Shown here piece by piece: positions 1 through 11,478 of a stretch of 64,000 nt of DNA. The stretch lies in NCBI RefSeq assembly GCF_001625215.2, contig NC_030384.2, forward strand, positions 42,566,390 to 42,630,389, read 5' to 3'. The first letter of the stretch is position 1; the number at the start of each line of letters is the position of its first letter. The DNA is from Daucus carota subsp. sativus (taxonomy: Eukaryota; Streptophyta; Magnoliopsida; Apiales; Apiaceae). The notes under the pieces are model-generated. The model saw nothing but the letters and a program-made list of their open reading frames with translations, made no database searches and was not told where the DNA came from. The position numbers and the translations under genes are program-made.

Positions 1-232
1 GAATTATAGGTCCAAATCTCTAAGAAATCTTAAGCATCTGGCTATAGATAAGTCGTAATATGGTGATACAGTGATACCTATGGCTACTGCTGTCATGCCT
101 GTCATCCAGCACATCAATTCCGTGTGATAATATTTAATTTTACCTCAAATATATCAAGTTTTGTTGTATACAATCAGGTATTAACATATATTTATCATAA
201 TTCTATCTTTTATGTTACTCATTGTATTTTAG

Positions 233-510
233 GAGGGAAATTCAAATCACTATAAAGGACAGATGCTCCTCCTTTGCTATCTGATACTGGCTGCAACTTT
301 CTACGTACATAGAGATCCTCTATCTTCAGGTCAGTTGTCACAGTCTGAATTTTATAGGGAAAATCAGATCATTCTGTGTTTGACAACTTAATCAAAGCTT
401 GGATTTTGAATTAAATGCCAAAGTTACATTCAATGCTAGGGAATAACTATCCTTGTTATAATGTAGTTGTGCCGCCTGTTAACAATGGTGTTGTAGAGGA
501 CAACCCCTAG
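233..510 (+). CDS. CAX-type cation/proton exchanger, C-terminal end (partial gene cut by the window edge)
   Basis: Two terminal exons, 233-329 (97 bp, after TTTTAG, before GTCAGT) and 497-510 (14 bp, ending in TAG), have the same lengths and phase as the last two exons of the complete CAX gene at 16701-22833. The first encodes the last membrane helix region ([21 protein letters not shown]) and the second ends in EDNP; the other copy ends in EDSP. No stop or frameshift is seen, so this may be the tail of a working gene lying mostly left of the window rather than a pseudogene. Similarity to the second copy also covers the intron and 3' flank, from position 1 to about 655. CAX proteins exchange vacuolar Ca2+ or Mn2+ for H+. 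Whether the rest of the gene is intact cannot be seen here. Confidence 0.8.
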
Positions 511-1408
511 AAATATCTATCAGTTAGCTTCAATGCGAGATCATGCTTTGGGCTTTTGATAAGTATAAAGGGCTTCAGGAGTCGAGGTAGTAATTCTGAT
601 GGTGAGTAAGTGACCGATGGTGAAGAGACCGAAAGGTGTCCGGTGTCCTTATGGCTTTGAAGAGGTTGTTTGTTGACAAGTAAATATTCAGTAATTTCAA
701 ATTTTCACAAAGTATGTAAAACAGGGTCAATGCTTTAATTTTAGAATGAATACATATTTTGTTATCTTTAAAAAAATATATATATAAAATTGTTTCATAT
801 TTATTGATTAGTGAAAATAAGCACTTATTTTTATTATAAAAAAGTATGTGTTCCGCATTTGACAAAAACAAAATAAACTAAACAACTTAGCTTGTATGTA
901 CGTCAATATTAATACACCATATGTGTTAATGTTGATATTTGATACAAATAAAGTGATTTAATACTAATTTTTGAATTTATAAATTACAAATATCTTAAAT
1001 AAATAAAATGAATGATTTATCGACAAATATAATATAAAAATGATTAGGAGCATTTAAAAATTAGAAAAGCAAGTGAAGCTCTTATTCGTAAATTTTTAAT
1101 AAGAAGTTCTTTTTAAAAGCAATTTCTTTCTCCCATATTCATTCACAGACCACATCACCACATGACACATGTGACTCAACATGTCACACTTTCCCTGTTT
1201 TTATCTCAAACTTCGAAAACCCCCAAACTACCCTTCACTCACACTAAAACCCCCGTCCATTCCCGTCATTTTCTGTAAATAACGAAACCCCTCAAGGACA
1301 AGAAAGTAATTACATCACATCAAAATTGGTAATGCACAGCGTACATTATTAACACTCAACTCACTCTTTCCTCACTCAGTTGCTCCTCTACTGTGATCAC
1401 AATTCCCA
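511..1408. other. spacer between CAX tail and AGPase gene
   Basis: Positions 511-655 still resemble the 3' flank of the complete CAX copy (about 22834-23010), so they are probably 3' UTR. From about 660 to 1130 the DNA is AT-rich with no gene seen. From about 1130 to 1408 it becomes C-rich and probably holds the promoter and 5' leader of the AGPase gene; no clear TATA box could be fixed. Confidence 0.5.
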
Positions 1409-4400
1409 ATGGCTGCTGCTATCGGAAGCTCACACATCGTTCTACATTCCGGCGCAAACGGCCGGCCGGCGAGTTTGTTCCCGGGACTATCATTCTCGTC
1501 GTCAAACATTTCCGGTGATAAGATCACTTCATCATCACTTAAAACATGTAGAAACGACAGGCGCTCAATGATCTTATCTCCAAAAGCTGTTTCTGATTCT
1601 CAGAATTCTCAGACCTGTCTCGATCCTGAAGCTAGCCGAGTACGCTCACTCGTTCTCTATATATAATTGTTTTCGTTGCTTCATTCATTCAATTTTTATG
1701 CTCTCTTTAAGTAAGCTAAGCATTGATTATTTTACTAGTATAGTAGTACTAAGTAGTACTTAAAGTCGGGTTTTTTTAAGCTAAATTAATGTACTTTTTA
1801 TTCGTTACTTCTACAGTTCTACTTGTTCTTCCTCACCTTGAAATTACCGCATTCACATGAGTTGAACCGGGTTTTTTTTAATTATTATTATAGGAGGGGT
1901 TCGAGTTGCTTGATTATTTATGATGTTACCAAAATTGTGGTTGGTTTATATATTTGTACTTTCTGGCCAAAATGTGGGAGGGGATTGGTAAGAGGATTGA
2001 ACATTTTGCTTAATTGGTAGAAAGATTAGACTTGGATATTTTGATTAAGACTTCCATGATCGTATTCGGATTGATTATGTACTGTTTGGAGGGGTAAGCG
2101 TGTTACTTAGGGGATCTTTTGGAATGTGGACGCAATTTTGGAGCATACCGGGTACTTGTAAACAAGTAGCCAAGATTTTCCTTTTTGATAGCAAGTGGCC
2201 CAGGTTTTGTTTGGATGCTGTTGATTACTTGTGCATAATAACATGTTGCATTTTCATGCTCTGTAATGAGATTTGTAATATAAGTATTGAATTGGGGTTC
2301 ACATATAAGCATTCTTACAACATCTGGCTATATATGAGATTTTCTGCAGAGTGTCTTGGGAATTATTCTTGGAGGTGGAGCTGGTACTCGTCTTTATCCT
2401 CTGACAAAGAAAAGGGCAAAACCTGCGGTTCCTTTAGGAGCAAATTATAGGCTTATCGATATCCCTGTTAGCAATTGCTTGAACAGCAACATATCAAAGA
2501 TTTATGTTCTTACGCAATTCAATTCTGCATCTCTCAATAGCCACCTTTCACGGGCTTATGCAAGTAACATGGGTGGTTACAAGAATGAAGGATTCGTTGA
2601 AGTTCTTGCTGCTCAGCAGAGTCCGGAGAACCCCAACTGGTTCCAGGTATATATATGTCAAACCTGGCATCTCATATATCTGCTTCAGTTATGGTGAAAT
2701 ATTGACGCAGTACAACATTTTAGTTATACCTTAATGATTCCTAATACTGGATTTCATCACTATTGTAAGAATTTAGGTTTAAACTGTTTCCCTAATATCT
2801 GCCACAGATAGCAGATAATAGCTTATATTGAGAGATGATAATTAGAGAACAGTTATATAACTGAAGAAGTTATGATGTTCTATTAGTTTTACCTACTATA
2901 TGGGGCAAATAGAGAAAATTTTGAGTGAGAGCGAAGACCAGGGAAATTTACTGAGCTTCTGTTATATTTTATTACTTGTCGGAGCACTGTGTGTCCAGTT
3001 GCCTAAATCAGATTCAAATGGTACATACACATCCTGCACAGTCCTCCCCTCATGAACTAAAACCCTAAAAAGTCCAGCTTCGGGTCCATCATTTTTTTTA
3101 AAGTTGCAACATTATTACATCTTAAAATTAGTACAACAGAAGTATTTTGCATAGCAAAGACCAGGGAAATTTACTGAGGTTCTGTTATATTTTATTTCTT
3201 GTTCAAGGTTTCAAATTCTTAACCTAGTGTCAAATTGATTATGGAACTGTGGTTCTGAAAACAATGTGCACTTACTAGAGCCAATGTATATGTTTGAGCG
3301 ATAATCTCAAGAACCTCATGTTTTAGGTGCTGTGTTTGTTTACTGATGAAATATTCCTTTCTACCTTTAATGCATTTTGTGACATGCTTTTTATTTATTA
3401 ATTTATACTGGTCCCTTGGTCAGAGCTTGCAAATGTAGAGCAACTTTATTAATGTTTTTAGTAGTGGCCTATGATCCAACTTTCTATCACTTCTTCTGAT
3501 GAAATGCGTTCTACTCTACTAGTTTAATTTATGGAATTTATGAACACTAGTTTGATTTCAGTTTGAATTGGCTCCAGGGTACAGCTGATGCTGTGAGACA
3601 ATATCTGTGGCTTTTTGAGGAGCACAATGTTCTAGAATACCTGATTCTTGCAGGGGACCATTTATACCGAATGGATTATGAAAGATTTATACAAGCACAC
3701 AGGGAAACTGATGCTGATATCACCGTAGCTGCCCTGCCAATGGATGAAAAACGTGCCACTGCCTTTGGTCTGATGAAGATCGATGAAGAAGGACGCATAA
3801 TTGAATTTGCAGAGAAACCAAAAGGCGAGCAATTGAAATCTATGAAGGTAAGACAATGTTGTGAGATGGTGTTTTGAAAGCTTCCTTCCTTGTTTCTATC
3901 TATTAGTCATAATCTTGCTGTCTGGCAAGTGAAATAATACTGTCCTTTGTGTTTGATCTTTGTTCTAGGTAGATACGACTATCTTGGGTCTTGATGACGA
4001 GAAAGCCAAAGAGATGCCCTACATTGCAAGTATGGGTATATATGTTGTCAGTAAAGATGTAATGTTAAATTTGCTTCGAGATAAGTTCCCTGGAGCTAAT
4101 GATTTCGGAAGTGAAGTTATTCCTGGTGCAACTTCTGTTGGATTGAGAGTATGCATATGTTATCTCTCTTCATTTTTATATACCTAGTATATCCAGAATG
4201 TACCTTTAACTAGTAGTGTCTGAGTAAAAGAGGCCATTCTTTATGCATTCTTTTAATTTAATCATGTATATATATCTGTTGATCATTTGGCAAAAAAAAA
4301 AAACACAGAAAGAATATATCGGCTAAATTTGACCTATGCATTGGTGACTTTGTTTTTCTCTTCAACATACATGACGGCAAGATTTGAAGATGATACTTGC

Positions 4401-6994
4401 TTAAAACATCATTTTGAACCTATGTATGATTGGTGAAATTTTATGAACTTTGTTGATCTATATGACTATATTTCCAGGTTTACAATGATGTTATGAATTA
4501 ATTGATTACCAGAAGAATATGAAAAGGAGAATTGGTTATAGTTATGTAATCTGCTTAGACGACCTATCTGGTTGTTCTTTTCCTGGGGCCAAATTTATTA
4601 TTTCATATTTTACAAAATTGCGTAGGTGCAAGCTTACCTGTATGATGGCTACTGGGAAGATATTGGTACAATTGAAGCATTTTACAATGCCAATTTGGGG
4701 ATCACAAAGAAACCAGTGCCAGATTTTAGGTATTGCTCAGATAAGAGTCAATAACATATGTAATGTACCTTTATTGAATGTCTATATGAAAAGCTTCTTT
4801 CTACGAAAGTGATGCACGTCTTAATTTCAGCTTCTACGACCGATCATCACCTATTTATACACAACCTCGATATTTACCCCCTTCTAAGATGCTTGATGCT
4901 GATGTCACGGATAGCGTTATCGGCGAAGGTTGTGTAATCAAGGTGCGTGAATTTTAGATTACAGATGTCCGTTTGAAAAAATATAAGGTGGCTCCGCTCT
5001 TAGTGATCCCACAATTTATTAGTACATTGTGGGAAATTGAGAAATGGGTGGACAAACATGATTCTATACTGCGGTGAGACATGTTTTTGTGTTTGATGTT
5101 GATTCCGAAGGGGTAAAGTAAGGTATAGTTACAAAATGCAGCTCCAAACTTTTATGTTGTGTTATTTGAGTAAGATTGTCATAGATAAAATCTATTGGAA
5201 CAGTAGCAGAATTTGGAGATAGTGATTGATCCTGTCTTTATTCTCAATTAAAATTAAGACATAGAAGTTGTATTTTGCAGTAATCAAGCATTGGCTCATT
5301 TTAGTTACGTTCTTACAAATCCTTTTGCAGAATTGCAAAATTCACCATTCAGTGGTCGGCCTTCGATCTTGCATCTCAGAAGGTGCAATTATTGAAGATA
5401 CTCTGTTGATGGGAGCTGATTATTATGAGGTAATACATCTCTGGGAGCTGAATATACTTCTTTTTAAATTTAATAATTCCTTTTCATATAGAACACAGAT
5501 GTTGTGTTTGGTTAGTCTGAAATTATGAGGAATCAAATCATATTTTTACTATTTTATGAGTAAACATTTATAATTTTCAGTTCCTCTATTTTACTTATCC
5601 GAAACTCAGAATCACCAATTTGAGAAGGAATGCTCCACCCTACTGATTTTTTTCAAAAAGCTCATATAAAAATTTATACTCTCTTATTTTTTAAGTCTTC
5701 TTTCCTGCTTTCATTTTTTTCTCCTTCAATTTTGTTCACAATTTTTCATTCCATTCTCCTGAAGCAAAAAAAGGGAATGGGAGACTGTTAAAGGCTTGTA
5801 GATAACCTTGTCATATCTGGTTATAGTATGCTTGGACATTTAAGCCAAATTTACCTCTAAACAATTGTGGGTAGAATGGAGACTGCCAAGGATTGTAGAA
5901 AACCTCATACTGTGTGGTTATTATTTGCCTTTGGAGTTGAGCTAAAGTTATGTATTGTGGGTGCAATAGATTATCTAATATATATTCTTGCACTTTTTTT
6001 CCTAATTGTAAACCTTTTCTCGTTATATCCGTGACAGACGGATACCGACAGAAAGTCTTTAGCTGCGAAGGGTAGTGTCCCAATCGGTATTGGCAAGAAT
6101 TCTCACATCAGAAGAGCAATTATTGACAAAAATGCTCGCATAGGGGATAATGTGAAGGTATGGATTTCATGTGTTCACTATTAAAAATAAACAGCTCTGC
6201 GCCGTATAATACCAGTATTAAAATTTACTCTTCATCTAACAAAGAGAGCTCTGCTATAAGTTTTGGAAATCGACAACATAATAACTTACAATTACATGAT
6301 TACTGCAATATCAGCAGATAAGAATGCTTTTGCCTATTGTACGCTGTACTATATCTGCACTGTCGTATAAATCACACATATGTTACCTCTAGAGAAAAGA
6401 GTAGTACAATAACAGAATGAGGCTAAACTTACAAGAAACCATAGTTACGGTTTAGAGGTGATCGAAGACATGGTACTCGACTACTTGTGGACCTGAATTT
6501 TTGTATCGTATGTTGGTTGTGAAAGAGCACTAGCCATCTTGCAATACCTGAAACACTATTTTTCTCGTCCATCTTGGATAAGGAAATGTATTCAGCAAAA
6601 CTATAAGTGTTGCACTGGATCACTTGGTAACTGGTAGCCTCCCTATAGTTTCATGAAAAGGTGTATAATGAAATATGTATCTTGGTGCTTGCGAGCTTGA
6701 GGAGCTACCTTTTAAATTGTCTCCCCTACTCTCTTTGTAATTGGAAGGAAAACAATAACTACATTCCGTATGAGTGATGTATTTTGTAGCTGTTTGGTAT
6801 TTGATGTTCTTGTATGTTTTGCATCATTTTTACCTATTTAATATTTGAATATTTTCCCCTGAACTTCGTCATTTCAGATCATAAATAGTGACAATGTCCA
6901 AGAAGCAGCAAGAGAAACCGATGGTTACTTTATAAAGAGTGGAATTGTGACAATAATCAAAGATGCTTTGATCCCCAGTGGCACTGTAATCTAG
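1409..6994 (+). CDS. APS1: ADP-glucose pyrophosphorylase small subunit, plastidial (glucose-1-phosphate adenylyltransferase)
   Basis: Makes ADP-glucose from glucose-1-phosphate and ATP in plastids, the committed step of starch synthesis, as the small subunit of a heterotetramer. Nine exons with GT/AG borders: 1409-1639, 2350-2646, 3578-3847, 3969-4148, 4626-4729, 4831-4942, 5331-5429, 6038-6157, 6878-6994; joined they give about 509 aa, close to the roughly 520 aa usual for the family. Residues 1-60 look like a transit peptide. Cys70 in QTCLDP is the conserved cysteine of the redox-regulated disulfide between small subunits. [10 protein letters not shown] at 85-94 is the nucleotide-binding loop; [29 protein letters not shown] and [11 protein letters not shown] follow, then the left-handed beta-helix domain, ending in GTVI. 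Oddity: residue 141 is Ser (AGC, 2539-2541) where relatives I recall and the broken copy downstream have Arg. Small-subunit identity is clear from the N-terminal and C-terminal motifs. Confidence 0.96.
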
Positions 6995-8024
6995 AGGTCT
7001 TCTTCTTGTTGTATCCGTATTGGACCAAATCCATCTCCAACTTGTTAAACTGAAAAGGGGAGCCTTCCATTTAAAAAGTAAACTCAATGTACGTCTCCCC
7101 CTCACTTTAGCAGGGAAAAATATGACTTAAAAGAGATTTATGATGTAAAATGCAATTTATAAGCCGGTTAATTTATTTCTGCCACTTGGGGTTTATATCG
7201 GATTTTTATTAATATTATATGAATGTTAAATTTTTTCCGAAATAAATTCTTAATTGAGATGAAATAACTTTATCCAAACAAGGACATTGTAGGCTTTGTT
7301 ATGTAGGGGAGGGTTCTGGTACAAACTTACAAACTTTTTTTGTTCAACACATATATAACTTGAGTTCAACATTTTTTTAACATATTTTGTTGAGCATCGA
7401 TTAAAATAGTGGTGGAGAAGTACATAAACCAATTTTTAAATGTAAGAACTAAGGTAAACATGTTATTTAACTAATATTTATGTTTCTAGACCCTACCCAA
7501 ACCCCAGAGGTATAGTTTAAACATCTTTTTAGATATATTCAACACAATGATAATTAGTGTTCAACACCCGATGTTGAACCCCAGTTATAAATGTGTTGAA
7601 AACGCGATTTATTTATGCGTTATTTTTAAAAATTGTGATGTTTTTTGACGAATTTTCAACATGGATACTTTATATAACTAAGGATTAACACGATGGGAGA
7701 ATAAAAAAAAATTTGTAAATTTGTAACTTAAAAAAGTTTTTATTTGATCCTATCCCTTGTTATGTAATGAATATATACGTATCTTTTTGACTTACATTGT
7801 TATTGAAAAATTAATTACCTATTTATATCACACCATTAACTCTACTAATTATCTAATTATATATATTTATCACGCCATTAACCCTACATAATTATCAAAT
7901 AAATCATATTCAATCATGTAAATTTTGTAACAGAAGCGGGAATAATTTTTTTATTTTCACAACATTTTAATATATTTAAATTGGTGAATGACCTCGTGTT
8001 ATGTGATTAAATCGAAAAATGTTA
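6995..8024. other. AT-rich intergenic DNA after the AGPase gene
   Basis: The first ~200 bp is the likely 3' UTR; its similarity to the pseudogene copy ends near 7216. The rest is AT-rich, including a stretch at 7330-7680 rich in short TTCAACA-type words. No gene, RNA gene or clear mobile element was recognised. Confidence 0.5.
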
Positions 8025-8253
8025 CTCCCTCTGTCACATCCAATTCTTTTACGTAGAGAAAAAAAAGGTGGGTGGACTGGCGGGACTTATTGAATTTTAA
8101 TATATATAGAAGAGGGATTGTGGAGTAAAAGTAGTGTGAAAACGACAAAAAACAAATGGGGAAATTGCAAGACCCATTAACTATTTTAAAGTAATTTTGT
8201 AATATAAAAAAATGAATGTGTATAAAAAAAAAATCCGTAAGTAAAACAAGCGA
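8025..8253. mobile_element. degenerate Stowaway-like MITE
   Basis: The left end reads CTCCCTCTGTCACATCC after TA. The right end (AAACAAGCGAG then TA) is a weak inverted match. Size and TA flanks fit Stowaway (non-autonomous Tc1/mariner) elements, but the right terminus is decayed. Confidence 0.45.
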
Positions 8254-8301
8254 GTATAATAAAAGGTATAAATATGATAACCCAATCCAACTGTCCTTGC
8301 A

Positions 8302-8407
8302 GCCCTAGTGCCCTACGAAGCTCCTCCCAATAAAGCAGAAGGTCCGAGGAAAAGGCAGAATTGGATTCATCGTGTCTGTGAAGATTTCATAAACGTCAGC
8401 CTTTAGT
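8302..8407 (+). other. exon-like fragment, unrecognised
   Basis: A GC-richer island follows a splice-acceptor-like TCCTTGCAG. One frame is open from ALVPYEAPPNKAEGPRKRQN to a TAG near 8407 (about 34 codons). No upstream exon, start codon or family match was found. It may be a relic of a lost gene or chance. Confidence 0.25.
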
Positions 8408-9022
8408 CATCAGTTAGCTCGATATTTGTTTTGTACTCATTAATCAACTGCCCAATTTATTTTAGGACTTCCTCAATCATGCATGACTACGTAGGTGAAT
8501 AACTAATTTAGTGGATAAACTTCATAGAAATATATATTAATCTAAAAGCAAGACAAACTACATTATATATTGTTTTAATATTAATTTTTAAATTATCAAA
8601 AAATAGTGTACAACTCATTAAACATTTTCTCCATATATTAAATATTTAAATTACGTTTCGATTAAAAAGTTCATACAGTAGTGATCAAATTCGAATATTT
8701 ATTTTCATCGATATGCATTTCATAATTACAAAAATTATCACCCTTTAGCTTCTCTCATTTCTAATTTAGTTCTGTTCCATTAAAAATTAAAATAAAAAGG
8801 ATAACAATCACAATGTGATATATACGAACCCAATGACGCAAATTAGTTTAGCTAGTGTAGTCAAAGTCAAAGAGTCAAAGAGCAAATCGGAGTTTAGCTA
8901 GAACCATCGCGTCTCGGCCAGAACCAAGTAGCTTTATATCTCTAAACTTAAATGTGCAATACTTCGGCACCAGGAAAAGGACGTGCGTCGAAATGACAAA
9001 GCCGTGTGTGTCCAGAATGCGC

Positions 9023-9107
9023 CACGTGTCCGGAGCTTTGATCATAAAATATTGGCACACAGGGAAGATATTTATCCACAAGAGTAGTCTAGAGAAGGCT
9101 ATATAAC
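9023..9107 (+). promoter_or_regulatory. DREB2 promoter: ABRE/G-box and TATA box
   Basis: CACGTGTC at 9023-9030 is an ABA-responsive element containing the G-box core. CTATATAACC around 9099-9108 is a good TATA box. The transcription start should lie near 9130, about 125 bp before the ATG. ABRE control of DREB2-type genes is known in other plants; here it is inferred from the motif. Confidence 0.6.
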
Positions 9108-9253
9108 CTTGGTTTTACGTCCTGCTGTCGAGCATTTGTTGTTTTCGTTTGGTTCACACACAGTTGAGGGTGAGAAACGCACACAGTTGGAGAGGAGATT
9201 CGGGATTGGGGTGAGGAACCTTAGGGATTGTCGGAGGTGTGGGCGTGAGGATC

Positions 9254-11034
9254 ATGATGGCTGATATTGTGCAGAGGTATGTTTACTGGATTGGTTTTGT
9301 GGTTGATCTGTGTTTTTTTTGTTTTGTTTTGTTTGGGGATTTTTGTGATCTTTTTTGCTAAATGGGATTATTAATTGATTGTTATTTGTGATGGTTTTAT
9401 TGATCTTTTTGCTGTGTGTTTTTACTGATGTATCAGGTTGGGGTGTGTGTGAAAGAGGTCGATTTGGGAGAGAGAGAGAGAGAGAGGGCTAGGGAGGGGG
9501 GAGAGAGGGGGCTGATGGAGGGGAGAGGGAGAGAGAGAGATAGGTAGGGGAGGAAGGGAGATCGTGTGTGGGTGTATGATAGTCTGATTGTGCTGATGAA
9601 ATTACATGCATATAGTTGAATTGTGCATCCAGGCTTGAATATGTGTTGCTTTGTTAGTATAAGTGCTTAGGTTTTTCCAGGGCAAAATCTATGCTTAGAT
9701 TAGATGTACTTTGTAAGCTGAAGTATTTTGTTGAAAGCTTCTTGAATCTTGTATTTTCCGAATTATATAATGTGGTTGTGTAAAATTGACTGTGAGTATT
9801 TTAATTACCTGTATCTGTAATTGAAGGAGTGTGAGTATGGTTATGCAGATTGCTCTCTATGTTGATGTGATCCTTAGTTAAAACCTTGTTACATTGTTTG
9901 TTTTGGGCTGAAGTGTTGTTCACTTTATTTTGCAGAAACTCTATGATGGGTCTAATTAAACAAGATTCTGATACTGGAACCCCGCGCATTGGTGATTCCA
10001 GGAAGAGGAAGTCGCGAAGCACCAAGACCAAAAGTGTTGCTGAGACCCTAGCTATGTGGAGGGATTATAATAAGAAGCTTGATGCGTTGAATGCTAGTGC
10101 TAAACCAATTCGCAATTTTCATGCTAAGGGATCAAAGAAAGGATGTATGAAAGGGAAAGGGGGTCCTGACAATACGCGCTCTAATTTTAGAGGTGTGAGG
10201 CAGAGAACTTGGGGCAAATGGGTTGCTGAAATCCGCGAGCCTGGTGGAGGTAGTAGATTGTGGCTGGGGACATTCCCAAATGCTGTCGAAGCTGCTCTTG
10301 CCTATGATGAAGCTGCAACAGCTATGTATGGAGCTGGTGCTCGACTTAATTTACCAGATTTTAGTTCCTACAAGGAGGAGTCTGGGGGATCTGCTGCCCC
10401 TAGCATGTCATGTGCTGATTCAGTGCTTACTACTACTACTTCCAACCGCACGGGGGCTTGCATTGATACTGATCCGAAGGTGGGGATTGCCGATTTGGAA
10501 ATGAAGTGCAGTGATGTGGAAGGTGAGTCGAAAGCTCCTGCTATGGAAATGAAGTGTAGTGATGTGGAAGGTGAGTCGAAAGCCTCAGAAACTCAAAATT
10601 ACCGAAGTCCTGCAGTGGTGGAAGCTATGACTGAAGTGAAGGATGAACGAGTGGAGATCAAGAAAGAGCAGGAGGATAACAACGACATATTTAACATTGA
10701 CAAGGGTCTTCTGCTAGGTGAAATGTTTGATGTTGATGAGCTCCTACAAAGCTTAAACACCTATACTCTCCCTGATCAGGCCAGCAACACTGAATGGTTC
10801 TACAACAATGATCACGACATTGGGCACTTCTTGCAAGATGACGAGCTTATAGCGAACCCCTCTGATTTAAGTATCCAGCAGCAATATCCTGATATAAAGC
10901 CAGATGATATGTTTAATGAACAAACAGGGTATAATCAGGATCTGGAATTCTTACTTCCTGGCAGGCCTGAAGATTCCAATTTCTCACCGGACGAGCTCAA
11001 GCTACTTGGCATGGATGCAAATTCCGGGTTTTAA
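9254..11034 (+). CDS. DREB2: DREB2-type AP2/ERF transcription factor
   Basis: Binds DRE/CRT (A/GCCGAC) elements in the nucleus and activates drought, salt and heat genes. Two exons: 9254-9276 (MMADIVQ plus two bases) and 9936-11034, giving 373 aa; the ORF seen upstream of 9936 is intron sequence, and splicing TGCAG|AAAC restores frame with the ATG at 9254. Residues 30-36 (RKRKSRS) are a nuclear signal. [14 protein letters not shown] at 72-85 is the subgroup A-2 motif before the AP2 domain (about 91-148, [18 protein letters not shown] with the DREB-type Val and Glu). The C-terminal half is acidic, with [12 protein letters not shown], as in DREB2 activation regions. Just after the AP2 domain a 16-residue unit is duplicated in tandem (about 195-226). 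The subgroup assignment is firm; which DREB2 member it is cannot be fixed. Confidence 0.93.
9470..9545. repeat. GA-rich microsatellite in the DREB2 intron
   Basis: Interrupted GA/GGGA repeats (several runs of GAGAGAGA) lie within the single intron of the DREB2 gene. Likely length-variable. Confidence 0.8.
10496..10591 (+). repeat. 48-bp tandem duplication inside DREB2 coding sequence
   Basis: Two copies of a 48-bp unit starting TGGAAATGAAGTG at 10496 and 10544 encode [14 protein letters not shown] plus linker twice. The copies are nearly identical (GTGCAGT versus GTGTAGT), so the duplication is recent, and it keeps the frame. Confidence 0.9.
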
Positions 11035-11478
11035 AGAGTAGAGCATTATCTGATATAGCAAGCAAAAACTTAGGGTCGTCTCACGGAGTTCACATGGACC
11101 ATGAAATGAGCCAATTTCCCATCTTTCTGGTGATTTAGCACCAAAAACTAATGTCTGTTTCTTTAAACGTTTCTTTCTTTATTTTCCATTTGCCTGTTCT
11201 GGTTGGTTAAACTAGTTTATTAGACTAAGCTGCTTCTTAGGGCAGTATGTTGGTGACATTTTGCTGTGAATGCTTTAATGACTATCCTTGGTGTACATAA
11301 TCAGTGTTTTGCTAGTTTGTTAACTAGTTTGTAGGAGTTAGTTCTATCAGGTTACTATTAAATTTTCTTTGCATGTACTGTGTTATCAGTTAGTGGAAAT
11401 AGCATATCAGTTTTTCCCTCTAGTTTCAAAGCAAACAAGTGTGTGTATATTGTGAATACCAGGTCTGTTAACTTACAT
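11035..11478. other. DREB2 3' flank
   Basis: AT-rich, T-rich sequence after the stop codon, probably 3' UTR. It ends where AGPase-like sequence begins abruptly at 11479. No other feature seen. Confidence 0.5.

Noticed and set aside
2100-2450. Open frame across AGPase intron 1 and exon 2 in another frame
   Set aside because: It overlaps conserved exon 2 out of frame and has no similarity of its own.
9886-9935. In-frame extension of the DREB2 reading frame upstream of exon 2 ([10 protein letters not shown]...)
   Set aside because: It lies before a good acceptor (TTTTGCAG) and lacks family similarity; splicing to the ATG at 9254 keeps frame and gives a normal DREB2 N-terminus.
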